A stretch of DNA of 64,000 nt from the NCBI RefSeq assembly GCF_013201705.1, contig NZ_CP053837.1:2046001-2110000 (forward strand), written 5' to 3'. The notes under the pieces were generated by a model, which did no database searches, was not told the origin of the DNA, and saw only the letters and a list, made by a program, of their open reading frames with translations. A program made the translations under genes and the position numbers. How positions within the stretch are numbered: the stretch's first letter is position 1; each line of letters starts with the position of its first letter. This DNA comes from Aliarcobacter faecis (lineage in GTDB: Bacteria > Campylobacterota > Campylobacteria > Campylobacterales > Arcobacteraceae). Positions 9,489-19,229 of the stretch are shown piece by piece.

Positions 9489-9815
9489 TTATTTCTGATT
9501 TCCTAATAAAATAACTGCAACTCCTAAAAAAACTATCAAAGATCCTATAATATCCCATCTATTAAAATCTTGTTTCTCTACAAAATATAACCAAAATAAA
9601 GAAGAAATTATATAAATTCCTCCATAAATAGCATAGGCTCTTCCTGCAAATTCTAAATTAACTTTTGTAAGTAAATAAGCAAAAGCTATTAATGAGCTAA
9701 CTCCTAAAGCTAAAAAATAATAAGGTTTATCAAGTTTAAAATATAGCCAAAAACTATAACAACCAAGTATCTCAAAAAATGCTGCAAAAAAATATAATAC
9801 AATCTCTTTTATCAT
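9489..9815 (-). CDS. YnfA/UPF0060 small membrane protein (SMR-like)
   Basis: A 108-residue protein with four membrane helices and family phrases EILGCYSFWLYFKL, GRAYAIYGGIYIISSLFWLYFVE and DIIGSLIVFLGVAVILL. YnfA-family proteins belong to the drug/metabolite transporter superfamily and resemble small multidrug resistance pumps. Efflux of cationic compounds has been proposed, but the substrate is uncertain. It is the last gene of a probable operon with the GGCT-like gene and arsB, 18 bp downstream of arsB, so a role in toxic compound export fits the context. Confidence 0.85.
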   Translation of the reverse strand: MIKEIVLYFFAAFFEILGCYSFWLYFKLDKPYYFLALGVSSLIAFAYLLTKVNLEFAGRAYAIYGGIYIISSLFWLYFVEKQDFNRWDIIGSLIVFLGVAVILLGNQK

Positions 9816-9833
9816 AAATCTTCCTATATAAAA

Positions 9834-11084
9834 CTATAAACTAAGTAAAACTACAAATAAAACTAATGGAGTAACCACTAAACCAAACTTACTATATTCC
9901 CAAAAACTTATCTTTACTCCTTTTTGGTTTAAAACATAAAGCCAAAGAAGTGTTGCTAAACTTCCAAAAGGAGTCATTTTAGGGCCTAAATTACAACCAA
10001 TAATATTTGCATAAATCATAGCACTACTTCCAATATCTTTTAAAGCTATATCCATAATCATAACAGTTGGAAGATTATTCATAATAGCACTTAAAAATGC
10101 AGCTATAAATCCTGTTCCAAGAACTGCTAATGTATCTCCTTTTGAAACTAAATATTCTAAAACTATCGCCACTTCATCTGTAAGTCCAACATTTTTAAGC
10201 CCATAAACAACAATATAAAGTCCTATACTAAACCAAACAATTTGCCAAGGACTCTCTTTGATAATACTTTTTATATTTACCTCTTTTAAAAAACTAGCTA
10301 TTAATAAAAAAATTATCGCTCCACCTAAAGCAAAAAAACTAATAGGAATTTTATATATATCACTCAAAAAATATGTACCCAATAAAAAAGCTAAAAAAAT
10401 CCAAGAAAAGTAAAAAAGTTTTTGATTCTTTATAGCACTTTTTGGTTCTTTTAAAAGTTTAATATCAACTTCTTTTGGTATATCTTTTCTTAAATATAGC
10501 CACAAAACCAAAGTAGATATTGTAATACTTACAAAAAATGGAACTAACATATCAAAAAAATATTTCATAAATGTTATATCAAAATAGTTTGCTGTTATAA
10601 TATTTGTAAGATTTGAGAATACAAAAGGCAAAGATGCACTATCACTTATAAAACCACTTGCAAGTAAAAATACTACCATAGTTTTTACTCTAAGTTGTAA
10701 AATTTTCATCTTTGCTAAAATTATTGGAGTTAATATTAAAGCTGCCCCATCATTTGCAAAAAAAGCTGAAACAAATGAACCTAAAAGCATAGAATAAACA
10801 AACATTAAATGCCCATTTCCTCTTGAGAATTTTGCCATTCTTAATGCCATATATTCAAAAAAACCAATCTTATCTAAAACTAAAGATAAAATAATAATTC
10901 CAATAAATGCAAAAGTTGCATCCCAAACAATATTAATAACTTCTAAAACATCATCAAAACTAACTACTTTAAAAATTAAAGCAAAAGTTGCCCCTATAAT
11001 TGCACTTGTGCCTATTTGTATATTTTTTGGCTGGATTATTATAAAAAGAAGAGTTACTATAAAAATTAAGCTAGCAGTTATCAT
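9834..11084 (-). CDS. arsB: ArsB-type arsenite efflux permease
   Basis: A 416-residue polytopic protein of the ArsB/NhaD ion transporter superfamily with 10-12 hydrophobic segments. Typical ArsB features are the N-terminal FKVVSFDDVLEVINIVWDAT, the hairpin FFANDGAALILTPI and the C-terminal SAIMNNLPTVMI followed by GCNLGPKMTPFGSLATLLW. The known role is arsenite (and antimonite) extrusion driven by the proton gradient or with ArsA. No arsA, arsC or arsR lies in the window. It sits 6 bp after the GGCT-like gene, with only a weak ribosome site, suggesting translational coupling. Confidence 0.88.
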   Translation of the reverse strand: MITASLIFIVTLLFIIIQPKNIQIGTSAIIGATFALIFKVVSFDDVLEVINIVWDATFAFIGIIILSLVLDKIGFFEYMALRMAKFSRGNGHLMFVYSMLLGSFVSAFFANDGAALILTPIILAKMKILQLRVKTMVVFLLASGFISDSASLPFVFSNLTNIITANYFDITFMKYFFDMLVPFFVSITISTLVLWLYLRKDIPKEVDIKLLKEPKSAIKNQKLFYFSWIFLAFLLGTYFLSDIYKIPISFFALGGAIIFLLIASFLKEVNIKSIIKESPWQIVWFSIGLYIVVYGLKNVGLTDEVAIVLEYLVSKGDTLAVLGTGFIAAFLSAIMNNLPTVMIMDIALKDIGSSAMIYANIIGCNLGPKMTPFGSLATLLWLYVLNQKGVKISFWEYSKFGLVVTPLVLFVVLLSL

Positions 11085-11090
11085 TAAATT

Positions 11091-11453
11091 TTATTTAATA
11101 TCTTCTTCATACATATCTATAATCTCATCTTTTAATGTATAAATATAAGATTGAACTTCAAGTTCATCATATCTTTCAACTACAACAGGAGTTCTTACAA
11201 ACTCTTCCCCCTCAAAAATATCAAGATTTTCCCAATGATTTATAAGATTATCAGAATAAAATAAAAACCCATGAATAGTATCATTCCCCATCTCAAGTCT
11301 AATACCTGGATATCCCATACTAGCACTCCAACCAGCATCTATTAGCTTTCCTTTTACAGTTGCACTTACAAATTTTCCTTTTATATTTTCTAAAACATAA
11401 GCATTTGGGCAGTTTGGCATCAATGTACCATAAACAAAAAGTGATTCTTTCAA
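11091..11453 (-). CDS. Gamma-glutamylcyclotransferase-like (GGCT/AIG2) protein
   Basis: A 120-residue protein starting with FVYGTLMPNCPN, the nucleotide-like YGTL loop that defines the GGCT/AIG2 fold. A candidate catalytic acid is E81 or its neighbours in LDIFEGEEF, followed by RTPVVV and a VQSYIYTL strand. Family members act on gamma-glutamyl peptides or amines, and the exact substrate cannot be read from the sequence. The start is TTG at 11453 with AAAGGA 7 bases upstream. It is the first gene of the GGCT-arsB-ynfA run. Glutathione-linked chemistry would fit an arsenic context, but that link is inference. Confidence 0.8.
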   Translation of the reverse strand: MKESLFVYGTLMPNCPNAYVLENIKGKFVSATVKGKLIDAGWSASMGYPGIRLEMGNDTIHGFLFYSDNLINHWENLDIFEGEEFVRTPVVVERYDELEVQSYIYTLKDEIIDMYEEDIK

Positions 11454-11494
11454 GAATTTTCCTTTTATATTAAAAGATTATATAAGAATTAAAA

Positions 11495-11524
11495 AAAGTA
11501 AAGATAAAATTTTATCTTTACTTT
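11495..11524 (-). terminator. Transketolase terminator
   Basis: A perfect 30-base inverted repeat (15 bases each side) lies just past the transketolase stop. On the minus strand it is followed by seven T residues. This is a strong intrinsic terminator. Confidence 0.85.
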
Positions 11525-11533
11525 ATATACTTT

Positions 11534-13450
11534 TTATTTTTTAAAATCAGTTACAATTTTTGCTTTTAATTTATCTATTGTAAATCCAAACTCTTCAAAA
11601 AGTTCAGGAGCTGGACCACTAGCTCCAAATGTATCCATTCCAAAAACTACATCTGCAAATTTATAATATTCTAAAGCTCTTGCAGCTTCAACTGCATAAA
11701 CCTTTGTTTTTGGATCAATTATTTTATTTATATAACTCTCATCTTGTTCTAAAAGTAGATCAAAACAAGGAACAGACACAATATTTGCAAAGATTCCTTC
11801 TTTTTCTAAGGCACAAGCTGTTTGTAGAGCTAACATTACTTCACTTCCACTTGCCATAATAGTAATATTTGCATTTTCTCTTTGCTTTAAAAGATATGCA
11901 CCATTTGCAACAGTTCCATAAACTTTTTCATCTTTTAAAACTTTTAATCCCTGTCTTGAGCATACAAAAGCTGTTGGAGCTTTCATTTTTAATGCTATTT
12001 TCCAAGAATCTATATTCTCACTTGCATCTGCTGGTCTAAATGTATAAAAATTTGGTAAAGCTCTAAATTGGCTTAAATGTTCTATTGGTTGATGTGTTGG
12101 TCCATCTTCTCCAACTCCAATACTATCATGTGTCCAAATAAAATGATGAGGAATATTTGCTAATGCTGCTATTCTTGCACTTGGTTTTAAATAATCACTA
12201 AATACAAAAAATGTTGCACTAAATACTCTAAATAAACCATATAAATTCATAGCATTTGTTATTGCTGCCATAGCATGCTCTTTTATACCAAAATGTATAT
12301 TTTTCCCATTTGGAAAATCACCCATATTTTTAAGTTCAGTTTTATTTGATGGTGCTAAATCCGCACTTCCACCTAAAAATCCTGGAATTGCACTAGCTAT
12401 TGCATTTAAAATTTTATGATTAGAATCTCTTGTAGCAACACTAGAATCTACTTCAAAAGTAGGATAAACGATAGAGTCAAAATCTGGGTTTTGTAGCTCT
12501 TTTATTTTTTGTTTTATCTGATTTGATAAAGATTCTGTCCACTCATTTTGTGCAGTTGAACCAATAATCAATTTATCAAAAGCACCTTTTACATCAGCAG
12601 GAACAAAAAAATCCTCATCAGGATTAAATCCAGCTTTTATTTTTGCTTGTTTTATCTCATCAACTCCAAGTGGAGCTCCATGTGAGTGATGACTCCCTTC
12701 TAATGCAACTGCACCTTTTGCGATAACTGTTTTTGCAATAATTAATACTGGTTGTGCTGAATTTTTTGCTTGAATTATAGCTTTATCAATTTGATCAAAA
12801 TTATGCCCATCTATTTCAATAACTTCAAAATCTATTGCTTGAAATCTTTTTTTAACATTTTCACTCCAAGCAATACTTGTATCACCTTCAATTGTTATAT
12901 TATTTGAATCATAAATAATTACAAGATTATTCAGTTTTAAATGCCCTGCTGTTGCAGTTGCTTCATAAGAAATTCCCTCTTGTAAATCTCCATCTCCACA
13001 AAGACAATAAACTTTATGATTTATTACTTCACTCCCTAGTAAATTTTCTGCATATTTTCCTGCAGCTGCAAAACCAACTGCATTTGCAATTCCTTGACCT
13101 AATGGTCCAGTTGTTATCTCTATTCCATGTGTATGTCCATATTCTGGATGACCTGGTGTTTTTGAATTTAATTGTCTAAAATTTTTTAAATCATTTATAG
13201 ATACATCAAATCCCCATAAATGTAAAAGTGAATATACAAGCCCTGTTGCATGTCCTCCTGAGAATACTAATCTATCTCTGTTTAGCCACTTTTCATCAGC
13301 TGGATTTATATTTAAATGTTTGCTTAAAACTGTTGCTATATCAGCCATTCCCATAGGTGCTCCAGGGTGTCCAGAGTTTGCTCTTTGTACCATATCAGCA
13401 GCTAAAAATCTAATTGTATCTGCTTGTTTTTGTAATAGTTGTTTTGACAT
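11534..13450 (-). CDS. tkt: Transketolase
   Basis: A 638-residue protein of normal length. The N-terminal half has the thiamine diphosphate motif GDGDLQEGISYEA ending in YDSNNITIEGD, and GHPGAPMGMADIATVL near residue 28. The middle domain has GIKEHAMAAITNAM with the catalytic glutamate and THDSIGVGEDGPTHQPIEHL. The C-terminal domain has a typical transketolase end. The enzyme transfers two-carbon ketol units in the pentose phosphate pathway and links it to gluconeogenesis, which matters in bacteria that do not use sugars. It stands alone with its own terminator. Confidence 0.96.
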   Translation of the reverse strand: MSKQLLQKQADTIRFLAADMVQRANSGHPGAPMGMADIATVLSKHLNINPADEKWLNRDRLVFSGGHATGLVYSLLHLWGFDVSINDLKNFRQLNSKTPGHPEYGHTHGIEITTGPLGQGIANAVGFAAAGKYAENLLGSEVINHKVYCLCGDGDLQEGISYEATATAGHLKLNNLVIIYDSNNITIEGDTSIAWSENVKKRFQAIDFEVIEIDGHNFDQIDKAIIQAKNSAQPVLIIAKTVIAKGAVALEGSHHSHGAPLGVDEIKQAKIKAGFNPDEDFFVPADVKGAFDKLIIGSTAQNEWTESLSNQIKQKIKELQNPDFDSIVYPTFEVDSSVATRDSNHKILNAIASAIPGFLGGSADLAPSNKTELKNMGDFPNGKNIHFGIKEHAMAAITNAMNLYGLFRVFSATFFVFSDYLKPSARIAALANIPHHFIWTHDSIGVGEDGPTHQPIEHLSQFRALPNFYTFRPADASENIDSWKIALKMKAPTAFVCSRQGLKVLKDEKVYGTVANGAYLLKQRENANITIMASGSEVMLALQTACALEKEGIFANIVSVPCFDLLLEQDESYINKIIDPKTKVYAVEAARALEYYKFADVVFGMDTFGASGPAPELFEEFGFTIDKLKAKIVTDFKK

Positions 13451-13531
13451 GATTATCCTAAATTGTAAGAATTTTTTGAAATTTATTTGGATTATAGCTA
13501 AATAGTGTTTAATTTTTTAGTTATGTTTACT

Positions 13532-13553
13532 ATAAGTAGGAAGCCCTACTTAT
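13532..13553 (-). terminator. Hairpin after the 1578-residue secreted protein gene
   Basis: The stem ATAAGTAGG pairs with CCTACTTAT around a 4-base loop, 3 bp past the stop codon of the adhesin-like gene. No immediate U-run follows on the minus strand, so it may act as a weak terminator or as an mRNA 3' end stabiliser. Confidence 0.5.
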
Positions 13554-13556
13554 ATA

Positions 13557-16500
13557 TTAGATATTATGAATATCTATCTCATCTTCAATAATCAATTTCA
13601 CAGTCGAATTTGTATAAATATTATATGACTTCCCATCAATATTTTGTTTTCCATTTTGTGTCCAATCTTGGCTATCAAGTTCAACTATATCTTTTTTATC
13701 ACCTTTTATTATAAGCTCATTGCTATTTAAATCTAAGATGTCTTTTAAATCAACTTTAAGTTTATCTTCTTGTCCATTTTCCATATCTACAATATTTGTC
13801 GTCTTTGATATAACCTTAGTTAAATCAATCTCTTCTCCCATTAATTTTTGCGTACTTATTGTTTTTCCATTTTCTGTATGTAATTCAAATGAAGACTCAA
13901 CTGTTACAACATTTTGCCCATTTTCATTATCTCTTGTTTCTGTTGCTGTTGCAGAAATCTTCAAATCTATATTTTCAATATCTTCTGGTGTTCTTAAAAT
14001 AATACTATCCATAATTGAAGTTGTTCCTTTTGCAATCTTTATATCCCAAGAGCCATCTTTATTATCAATTATCTCGTAATTATTACTAATTAATTCACTT
14101 CCTACAGGTATTCCACTAATCTTAACTGTTAAATTCTCACTTCCATCAGTATCTTTTAAAGCAGCACTAATATCAACCATAAACTCATTTGCAGGAGTTT
14201 CAACAAAATCTGAAAGTTTTGCATTAAACGATACATCTTCAATATTTCTTACTTCAAAGCTATTACCTGTTCTTTTTCCAGAAGCATCTACTTCATAAAT
14301 AGTAAATATTTTACAATTTAATCCATTCATATTCTTATTTTTTGCTACAAACTCTTCCCAAGTAATTGGTTTTTTACAAATAATTCCTTCTTCAAATCTA
14401 TAGTTTTCTTTGCTACCACTTAAATATAATACATCATATCCTGAACCACCATCTACCATAGTACATTTTTCAGCACTATTTATAAAAACTTTATCATTTC
14501 CACCACCTGTGAAAATATTTGTATCTTTAATGCTCCCATTTACTAGTACTAAATCGTCTCCACTTCCTGTAATAATCGTACTTGATTTTATATTTTTTTC
14601 AACTAAAATAGAATTTTGACCATTTCCTAAATTTACTGTACTTCTTTCTAAACTATTTTTAACTAATAAACTATCATCTCCACCTAATGTATAAAGAGTA
14701 CTTAAATCAATAGTTTTTCCAATTACTACTTCATTATCTCCTGCTCCAAGATTTATTGTAGTACTATTAATATTTCCACCAACTTTTAACTTATCATCTC
14801 CATTTGTAGTAAAAATATTTGACCAATCAACTCCATTTTTTATATCAATACTATTTTTCCCATCACCTAAATTAACTGTTGAATTAGTTAAACTATTCCC
14901 TATTTTAAGAGTATCATCACCTGTATAAGTATGAACTGTAGATAAATGGAAATCTTTCCCTACATCCAAACTATTATCTCCATATCCTAAATTAATTGTT
15001 GTAGATTTAACACCATCAACTATAGAAACTCTATCATTTCCTTGTCCACTATAAATATTTCCTAAAGTAACTGCTCCACCAATTTCTAGTGCATTTTTAC
15101 CTTCTCCCAAATTAATAGTAGAAGTTTCCATATTTTTATTTATAATAACTTTATCATCAGATTTCCCAAATAATGGATCTGTACAAATTATTTTACAAAC
15201 AACTTTGTCATAAGATTTAACAACATATTTTGTATTATCAATTTGCGTTATATCTTCTTCAATATTCTTATCTAATTTTGTAACTTTAATACTAGTTTCA
15301 GGTGCATCTACAACTGCTGTAATATCAATCCCTGTATAATATTTCTCACCATTTACATTAAATATAAATCCACTATCATAATCACTATTTAATGTTGGTT
15401 TAAATACTAATTTTCCAGACTCAATATCAGTCTTTGTAATTTCTGTATCTTCTGTTACTAAAGAATTATTTAAATAAAATTCACCATTTTTTGGTAATGA
15501 TATAATTGTAAGTATAGAAATATTTTGTACTCTTCCAAAGTCATTCATTCTTACAATATATTCTTCATCTTCAAGAATTTTTATTGTTGCATTAGAAAAT
15601 TGTGTTTTACCAGTCAAATATGCTTCACTTTCTACATAATTCAACCCATCAAGATTATCATTCTTCTCTGTTGCCCTAGCTGTTAATCTAAGATTTATAT
15701 CATCAATATTTTGGATAGATTTTAAAATAATTTCATCATCAATATTTTTAGTTCCTGCAGGAATTGTAATACTATAACTTCCATCAGAATTTTTAACCAT
15801 AAGATATGAACCATTTGTAATTATTGCATCACTTGGAACTCCATCTATTTTAACAGTTAAACTTTCACTTCCATCAATATCTTTTAAAGCAGCTGCAAAA
15901 CTTACTTTATAAACATTATAGTACTCAACCTCTGTTGAACTACCTCCACTATTTTCATTTGAACCATTTTCATTTCTATTTATAATATCTTCTGGTTTTG
16001 TATTAAATACTACATCTTCAATATTTTTTATAGTCAATTCTGAACCTGTTTTATTTCCATTTGGATCTAATTCATAAATTGTAAATATATGACAAGAAAG
16101 ACCATATTTACCTGAATTTTTTGCCGAGAATTCTTCCCAAGGAACAGGTTTTTTACAAATAATTCCATCCATAAATAGATAATTACTAACATCTTTTGGT
16201 AAAAATAATGTATCTTGTCCTGAACCACCATCAATAATAGTTGAGTGAGCATTACCACCTATAAAAATTTTATCATTACCAGCACCTGTATGAATAGTTG
16301 TATGAGAGATATCTTTTTCAATTACAATTGTATCTTGATTTGCTCCAGTAATAATTGTACCTTTATTTAAATTTCCCTGAATATCAAGAGAGTTTTTACC
16401 CTCACCAAGATTTATTAAAACCTCATTTGCATTACCTTTAATGGTAACTTTATCCTCTCCAGAATAAGTATGGATTGAACTTTTTGAAAAATCTTTTCCT

Positions 16501-18293
16501 ACATTTAAGCTATTATCTCCAAATCCTAAATTAACAACACTATTTGTAATTGTTCCTTTTACATTTACTTTATCATCTCCTTGAAGAGTAAATAGATTAC
16601 TTTTATTTACATCCTGAGTAACATTAATAATATTTTTTCCACTTCCTAAATTTATAGTAGAATTTTTTACATCTCTTGAGATATCTACTATATCATTTTC
16701 ACTTCCACTATAAACTGTACTTAAATCAAGTTCTCCACCAACTTTTAATTTATTATTTCCACTTCCTAAATTTACAGTTGTATGATCAATTGATCCTTTT
16801 ACTTCAAATGTATCATCACCAAGCCCACCAAAAAGATTAGACCAATCCACATTCTTACCAACAATTAAGCTATTAGTTCCTCCTCCTAGATTAATCGTAG
16901 TATTATCTACATCATTTCCAATAAAGACATTATCATCTCCACTATATGTATGAATTGTAGAAAATTTTACATTGTTTCCAATTTCTAAACTATTATCTCC
17001 CGCTCCAAGATTCACAGTTGTTCTCTTTAAATCATCTGTTATAGTAACTTTATCATTTTTAATTCCAGAATAAATATTTGACCAATCTACACCTTGTCCT
17101 ATTTTTAAGGAATTATATCCTCCACCTAAATTAATTGTATAATGTTCCATTTTACCTTTTACTACTACTTCATCATTTGTAGTTTTGCAAAGTGTATCTG
17201 TACATTTAATTCCACATGTTAAATTATTGTAATTATAATATTTATCATAGTCAAAAGTTTCATTATTCCCATTTCCTGTATTTCCACCATCTCCATTTCC
17301 TATATTTTCACTTTTAAATATAGGTTCTGTTCCTAATTGCTGAATGGAAATAGTTGCTGTTGGTTTATCAGCAACTGCAATTATTTCAATATTTGTTGTA
17401 GCTTCTGAAGTATATTTCCCAAATACTTTTACTTCATACTTAAAACTTCCATCTTCATCACTATCTTCTACTGGGATAAATTTTAAATTTCCAGCAATAA
17501 TATCACTTTGTTTAATTTCAATATCTGTAGTAAGTTCATTACCATTTAGAAATAATTTCCCATTTTTTGGTAATTCTGTAATTTTTATACTATCTATACT
17601 TCCAATAATTTTACCAAAATCTTTTAAACTTAAAATATATTCAGTATCTTCATGAAGTTTTATATTAGCTCCAAATTGGTTTTCTATACCATCATCTTTA
17701 ATTGTAATTTCAATAGGATTTTTATTTATAATAATTTCATCCCAAGAATTAGTTTCAATTCCATCCAATTTTAAAGAAAATATTTCATCATCCTCTTTTA
17801 TACCATCAGAAATAATATCTACATAAAATTTTGTACTAGAACTTCCTTTTGGGATAAATACTGTTTGAACTTCTTTAATATCATCTATTGATGCACTAGT
17901 ATAGCTATAAGAAATAGTCATAATGACATCATCTGTCATATATAACTCTTTTCCTTCTGCATCAAGAAGTTTAATTTCAAACTCAGCCTTCTCTCCTTCT
18001 ATAAATTCTCTCTTGACAGCTTCTAATATAATAAAAACTGTACCTTCAGATGGTATAGATTGTAAATTCTGAGCTTTAGCAGAAGTTTGTATTGGTTCAG
18101 CAACTTGACTATTTTGAGTTGAAATACTTTGGGTATCTTTTGTTAGTGTATTTTGTAATTTAGTAGTTTGTATAGATTCAATAGTAGCTTTGTTACTTTC
18201 AACATTCTCTTCTTTTATTGAAACAGTATCAACTTTTGTCTCTACATTTTTTTGTGGAGTTAGTACATTTTTTAATAAATTTAATAGACTCAT
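13557..18293 (-). CDS. Second type I secretion substrate, RTX-derived repeat protein
   Basis: A 1578-residue acidic, glycine/asparagine-rich protein. Residues 1-85 are a polar Q/T/S-rich head without signal peptide. A Calx-beta-like domain spans ~90-205 and a cadherin-like stretch ~210-310. Two large copies of the same module follow. Each starts with a Cys-containing segment (CGIKCTDTLC near 356-366; CKIICTDP near 1033), continues through about seven to fifteen units of the type TTINLGxGxNSLxIGxxV, and closes with a GGSGxDxLxL unit, ICKKPxxWEEF and FTIYE. The C-terminus, STVKLIIEDEIDIHNI, is nearly that of the giant adhesin, so both probably use the same exporter. No LapG-like dialanine site is visible at the N-terminus. 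AAAGGTG precedes the ATG. A shared promoter element lies 38 bp upstream. Function is unknown; a surface or released matrix protein is likely. Confidence 0.8.
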   Translation of the reverse strand: MSLLNLLKNVLTPQKNVETKVDTVSIKEENVESNKATIESIQTTKLQNTLTKDTQSISTQNSQVAEPIQTSAKAQNLQSIPSEGTVFIILEAVKREFIEGEKAEFEIKLLDAEGKELYMTDDVIMTISYSYTSASIDDIKEVQTVFIPKGSSSTKFYVDIISDGIKEDDEIFSLKLDGIETNSWDEIIINKNPIEITIKDDGIENQFGANIKLHEDTEYILSLKDFGKIIGSIDSIKITELPKNGKLFLNGNELTTDIEIKQSDIIAGNLKFIPVEDSDEDGSFKYEVKVFGKYTSEATTNIEIIAVADKPTATISIQQLGTEPIFKSENIGNGDGGNTGNGNNETFDYDKYYNYNNLTCGIKCTDTLCKTTNDEVVVKGKMEHYTINLGGGYNSLKIGQGVDWSNIYSGIKNDKVTITDDLKRTTVNLGAGDNSLEIGNNVKFSTIHTYSGDDNVFIGNDVDNTTINLGGGTNSLIVGKNVDWSNLFGGLGDDTFEVKGSIDHTTVNLGSGNNKLKVGGELDLSTVYSGSENDIVDISRDVKNSTINLGSGKNIINVTQDVNKSNLFTLQGDDKVNVKGTITNSVVNLGFGDNSLNVGKDFSKSSIHTYSGEDKVTIKGNANEVLINLGEGKNSLDIQGNLNKGTIITGANQDTIVIEKDISHTTIHTGAGNDKIFIGGNAHSTIIDGGSGQDTLFLPKDVSNYLFMDGIICKKPVPWEEFSAKNSGKYGLSCHIFTIYELDPNGNKTGSELTIKNIEDVVFNTKPEDIINRNENGSNENSGGSSTEVEYYNVYKVSFAAALKDIDGSESLTVKIDGVPSDAIITNGSYLMVKNSDGSYSITIPAGTKNIDDEIILKSIQNIDDINLRLTARATEKNDNLDGLNYVESEAYLTGKTQFSNATIKILEDEEYIVRMNDFGRVQNISILTIISLPKNGEFYLNNSLVTEDTEITKTDIESGKLVFKPTLNSDYDSGFIFNVNGEKYYTGIDITAVVDAPETSIKVTKLDKNIEEDITQIDNTKYVVKSYDKVVCKIICTDPLFGKSDDKVIINKNMETSTINLGEGKNALEIGGAVTLGNIYSGQGNDRVSIVDGVKSTTINLGYGDNSLDVGKDFHLSTVHTYTGDDTLKIGNSLTNSTVNLGDGKNSIDIKNGVDWSNIFTTNGDDKLKVGGNINSTTINLGAGDNEVVIGKTIDLSTLYTLGGDDSLLVKNSLERSTVNLGNGQNSILVEKNIKSSTIITGSGDDLVLVNGSIKDTNIFTGGGNDKVFINSAEKCTMVDGGSGYDVLYLSGSKENYRFEEGIICKKPITWEEFVAKNKNMNGLNCKIFTIYEVDASGKRTGNSFEVRNIEDVSFNAKLSDFVETPANEFMVDISAALKDTDGSENLTVKISGIPVGSELISNNYEIIDNKDGSWDIKIAKGTTSIMDSIILRTPEDIENIDLKISATATETRDNENGQNVVTVESSFELHTENGKTISTQKLMGEEIDLTKVISKTTNIVDMENGQEDKLKVDLKDILDLNSNELIIKGDKKDIVELDSQDWTQNGKQNIDGKSYNIYTNSTVKLIIEDEIDIHNI

Positions 18294-18321
18294 TTTTCAC
18301 CTTTTTCAATTTAATTCTTAA

Positions 18322-18352
18322 ATTATATTAAAAAAAAGTCTCTAAAAAGTTT
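18322..18352 (-). promoter_or_regulatory. Promoter and 11 bp direct repeat upstream of second substrate gene
   Basis: Read on the minus strand, AAACTTTTTAGAGAC plus a T-run (18332-18352) is followed after 4 bases by TATAAT (18322-18327). ACTTTTT occurs twice with an 11 bp period. The same 21-base element occurs before the giant adhesin gene. Confidence 0.6.
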
Positions 18353-18401
18353 AGTAGTTAAGCTAAATAAATAATATTTGAAGATATCAATTCCTAAACT
18401 A

Positions 18402-19181
18402 TTACTCTTTTGGAATTTTAATCTCAAAAAAAGCACCACTATTTTTGTTGTATGCTTTTAATTTTCCTTCCATATTTTTCTCTATTATTAATTTTGACAT
18501 AAAAAGACCTATTCCTGAACCATTTTGTTTTTGATAAGTAAAAAAGGGTTCAAAAATAGTATCAATTGGATTTACTTTTATTCCACCAGCATTATCTTCA
18601 ACTGTTACAACAACACTCTCATCTTCTTCAAAAATTGAAATCTTTATATAAGGATCTTCTATATTTCTAGATATTAACTCATCTTTTGCATTATTTATTA
18701 AATTTATTAATACTTGTGAAAACTCATTTTTATATCCAAATAAATTTGGATTCTTTTTAATTAAAATATCTAGTTTTATATTATGTGCTTTTAATCCAGT
18801 ACTTATAATATTTACTATAGAGTTTATTTGTTCAAGCAAGTTAAATTTAATTTTTTCTTTATCATTTGAAAAAAAATCTCTAAAATCATCTATAGTATCA
18901 GACATAAATTTTGTAATAATATTTAACTTTTCAATAGCTTCTAAAATTTCACTATTTTTTACTTTTTTCCCTAAAATAATTTTAGCCTCAATTGGTAAAA
19001 ATATTGAATTCATTTCCATTAGTGGTTGTCTCCACTGATGAGAAATATTTCCGAGCATTTCACCAAGTGAAGCTAATTTAGCTTGCTGAAACAGTATTTT
19101 GTCTTTTTCTCTACTTTTATCAACTTCTTCTTTTATTCTTCTTTCAAGTTCTAAAAAATCTTCTAGTTTTGTTTGTCGCAT
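18402..19181 (-). CDS. Soluble histidine kinase without sensor domain
   Basis: A 259-residue kinase consisting of an N-terminal coiled coil, the phospho-acceptor helix GNISHQWRQPL with H48, an N-box (INLINNAKDEL), a G1 box (DNAGGI) and a G2 box (GSGIGLFMSK). No membrane segment or sensor domain is present. I choose the ATG at 19181 because AGG lies at good distance before it; an in-frame GTG at 19220 would extend it by 13 residues but lacks a good site. It lies between the two adhesin genes on the same strand. No response regulator is adjacent. The core closely resembles that of the kinase at 39429-41810 (both have HQWRQPL), so crosstalk with the OmpR-type regulator at 38712 is plausible but unproven. 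Confidence 0.85.
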   Translation of the reverse strand: MRQTKLEDFLELERRIKEEVDKSREKDKILFQQAKLASLGEMLGNISHQWRQPLMEMNSIFLPIEAKIILGKKVKNSEILEAIEKLNIITKFMSDTIDDFRDFFSNDKEKIKFNLLEQINSIVNIISTGLKAHNIKLDILIKKNPNLFGYKNEFSQVLINLINNAKDELISRNIEDPYIKISIFEEDESVVVTVEDNAGGIKVNPIDTIFEPFFTYQKQNGSGIGLFMSKLIIEKNMEGKLKAYNKNSGAFFEIKIPKE

Positions 19182-19229
19182 TTTTTTCCTATTTTTATAT
19201 AAGTGAAGAAAAATCTCCACTTATATTTT

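Noticed and set aside
13700-14620. Plus-strand open frames within the 1578-residue gene and in other large minus-strand genes
   Set aside because: They lie opposite strongly supported coding sequence, have no ribosome sites and show no protein-like composition.
19182-19220. GTG start at 19220 for the soluble kinase
   Set aside because: The ribosome site lies before the ATG at 19181; the extra 13 residues run through it.
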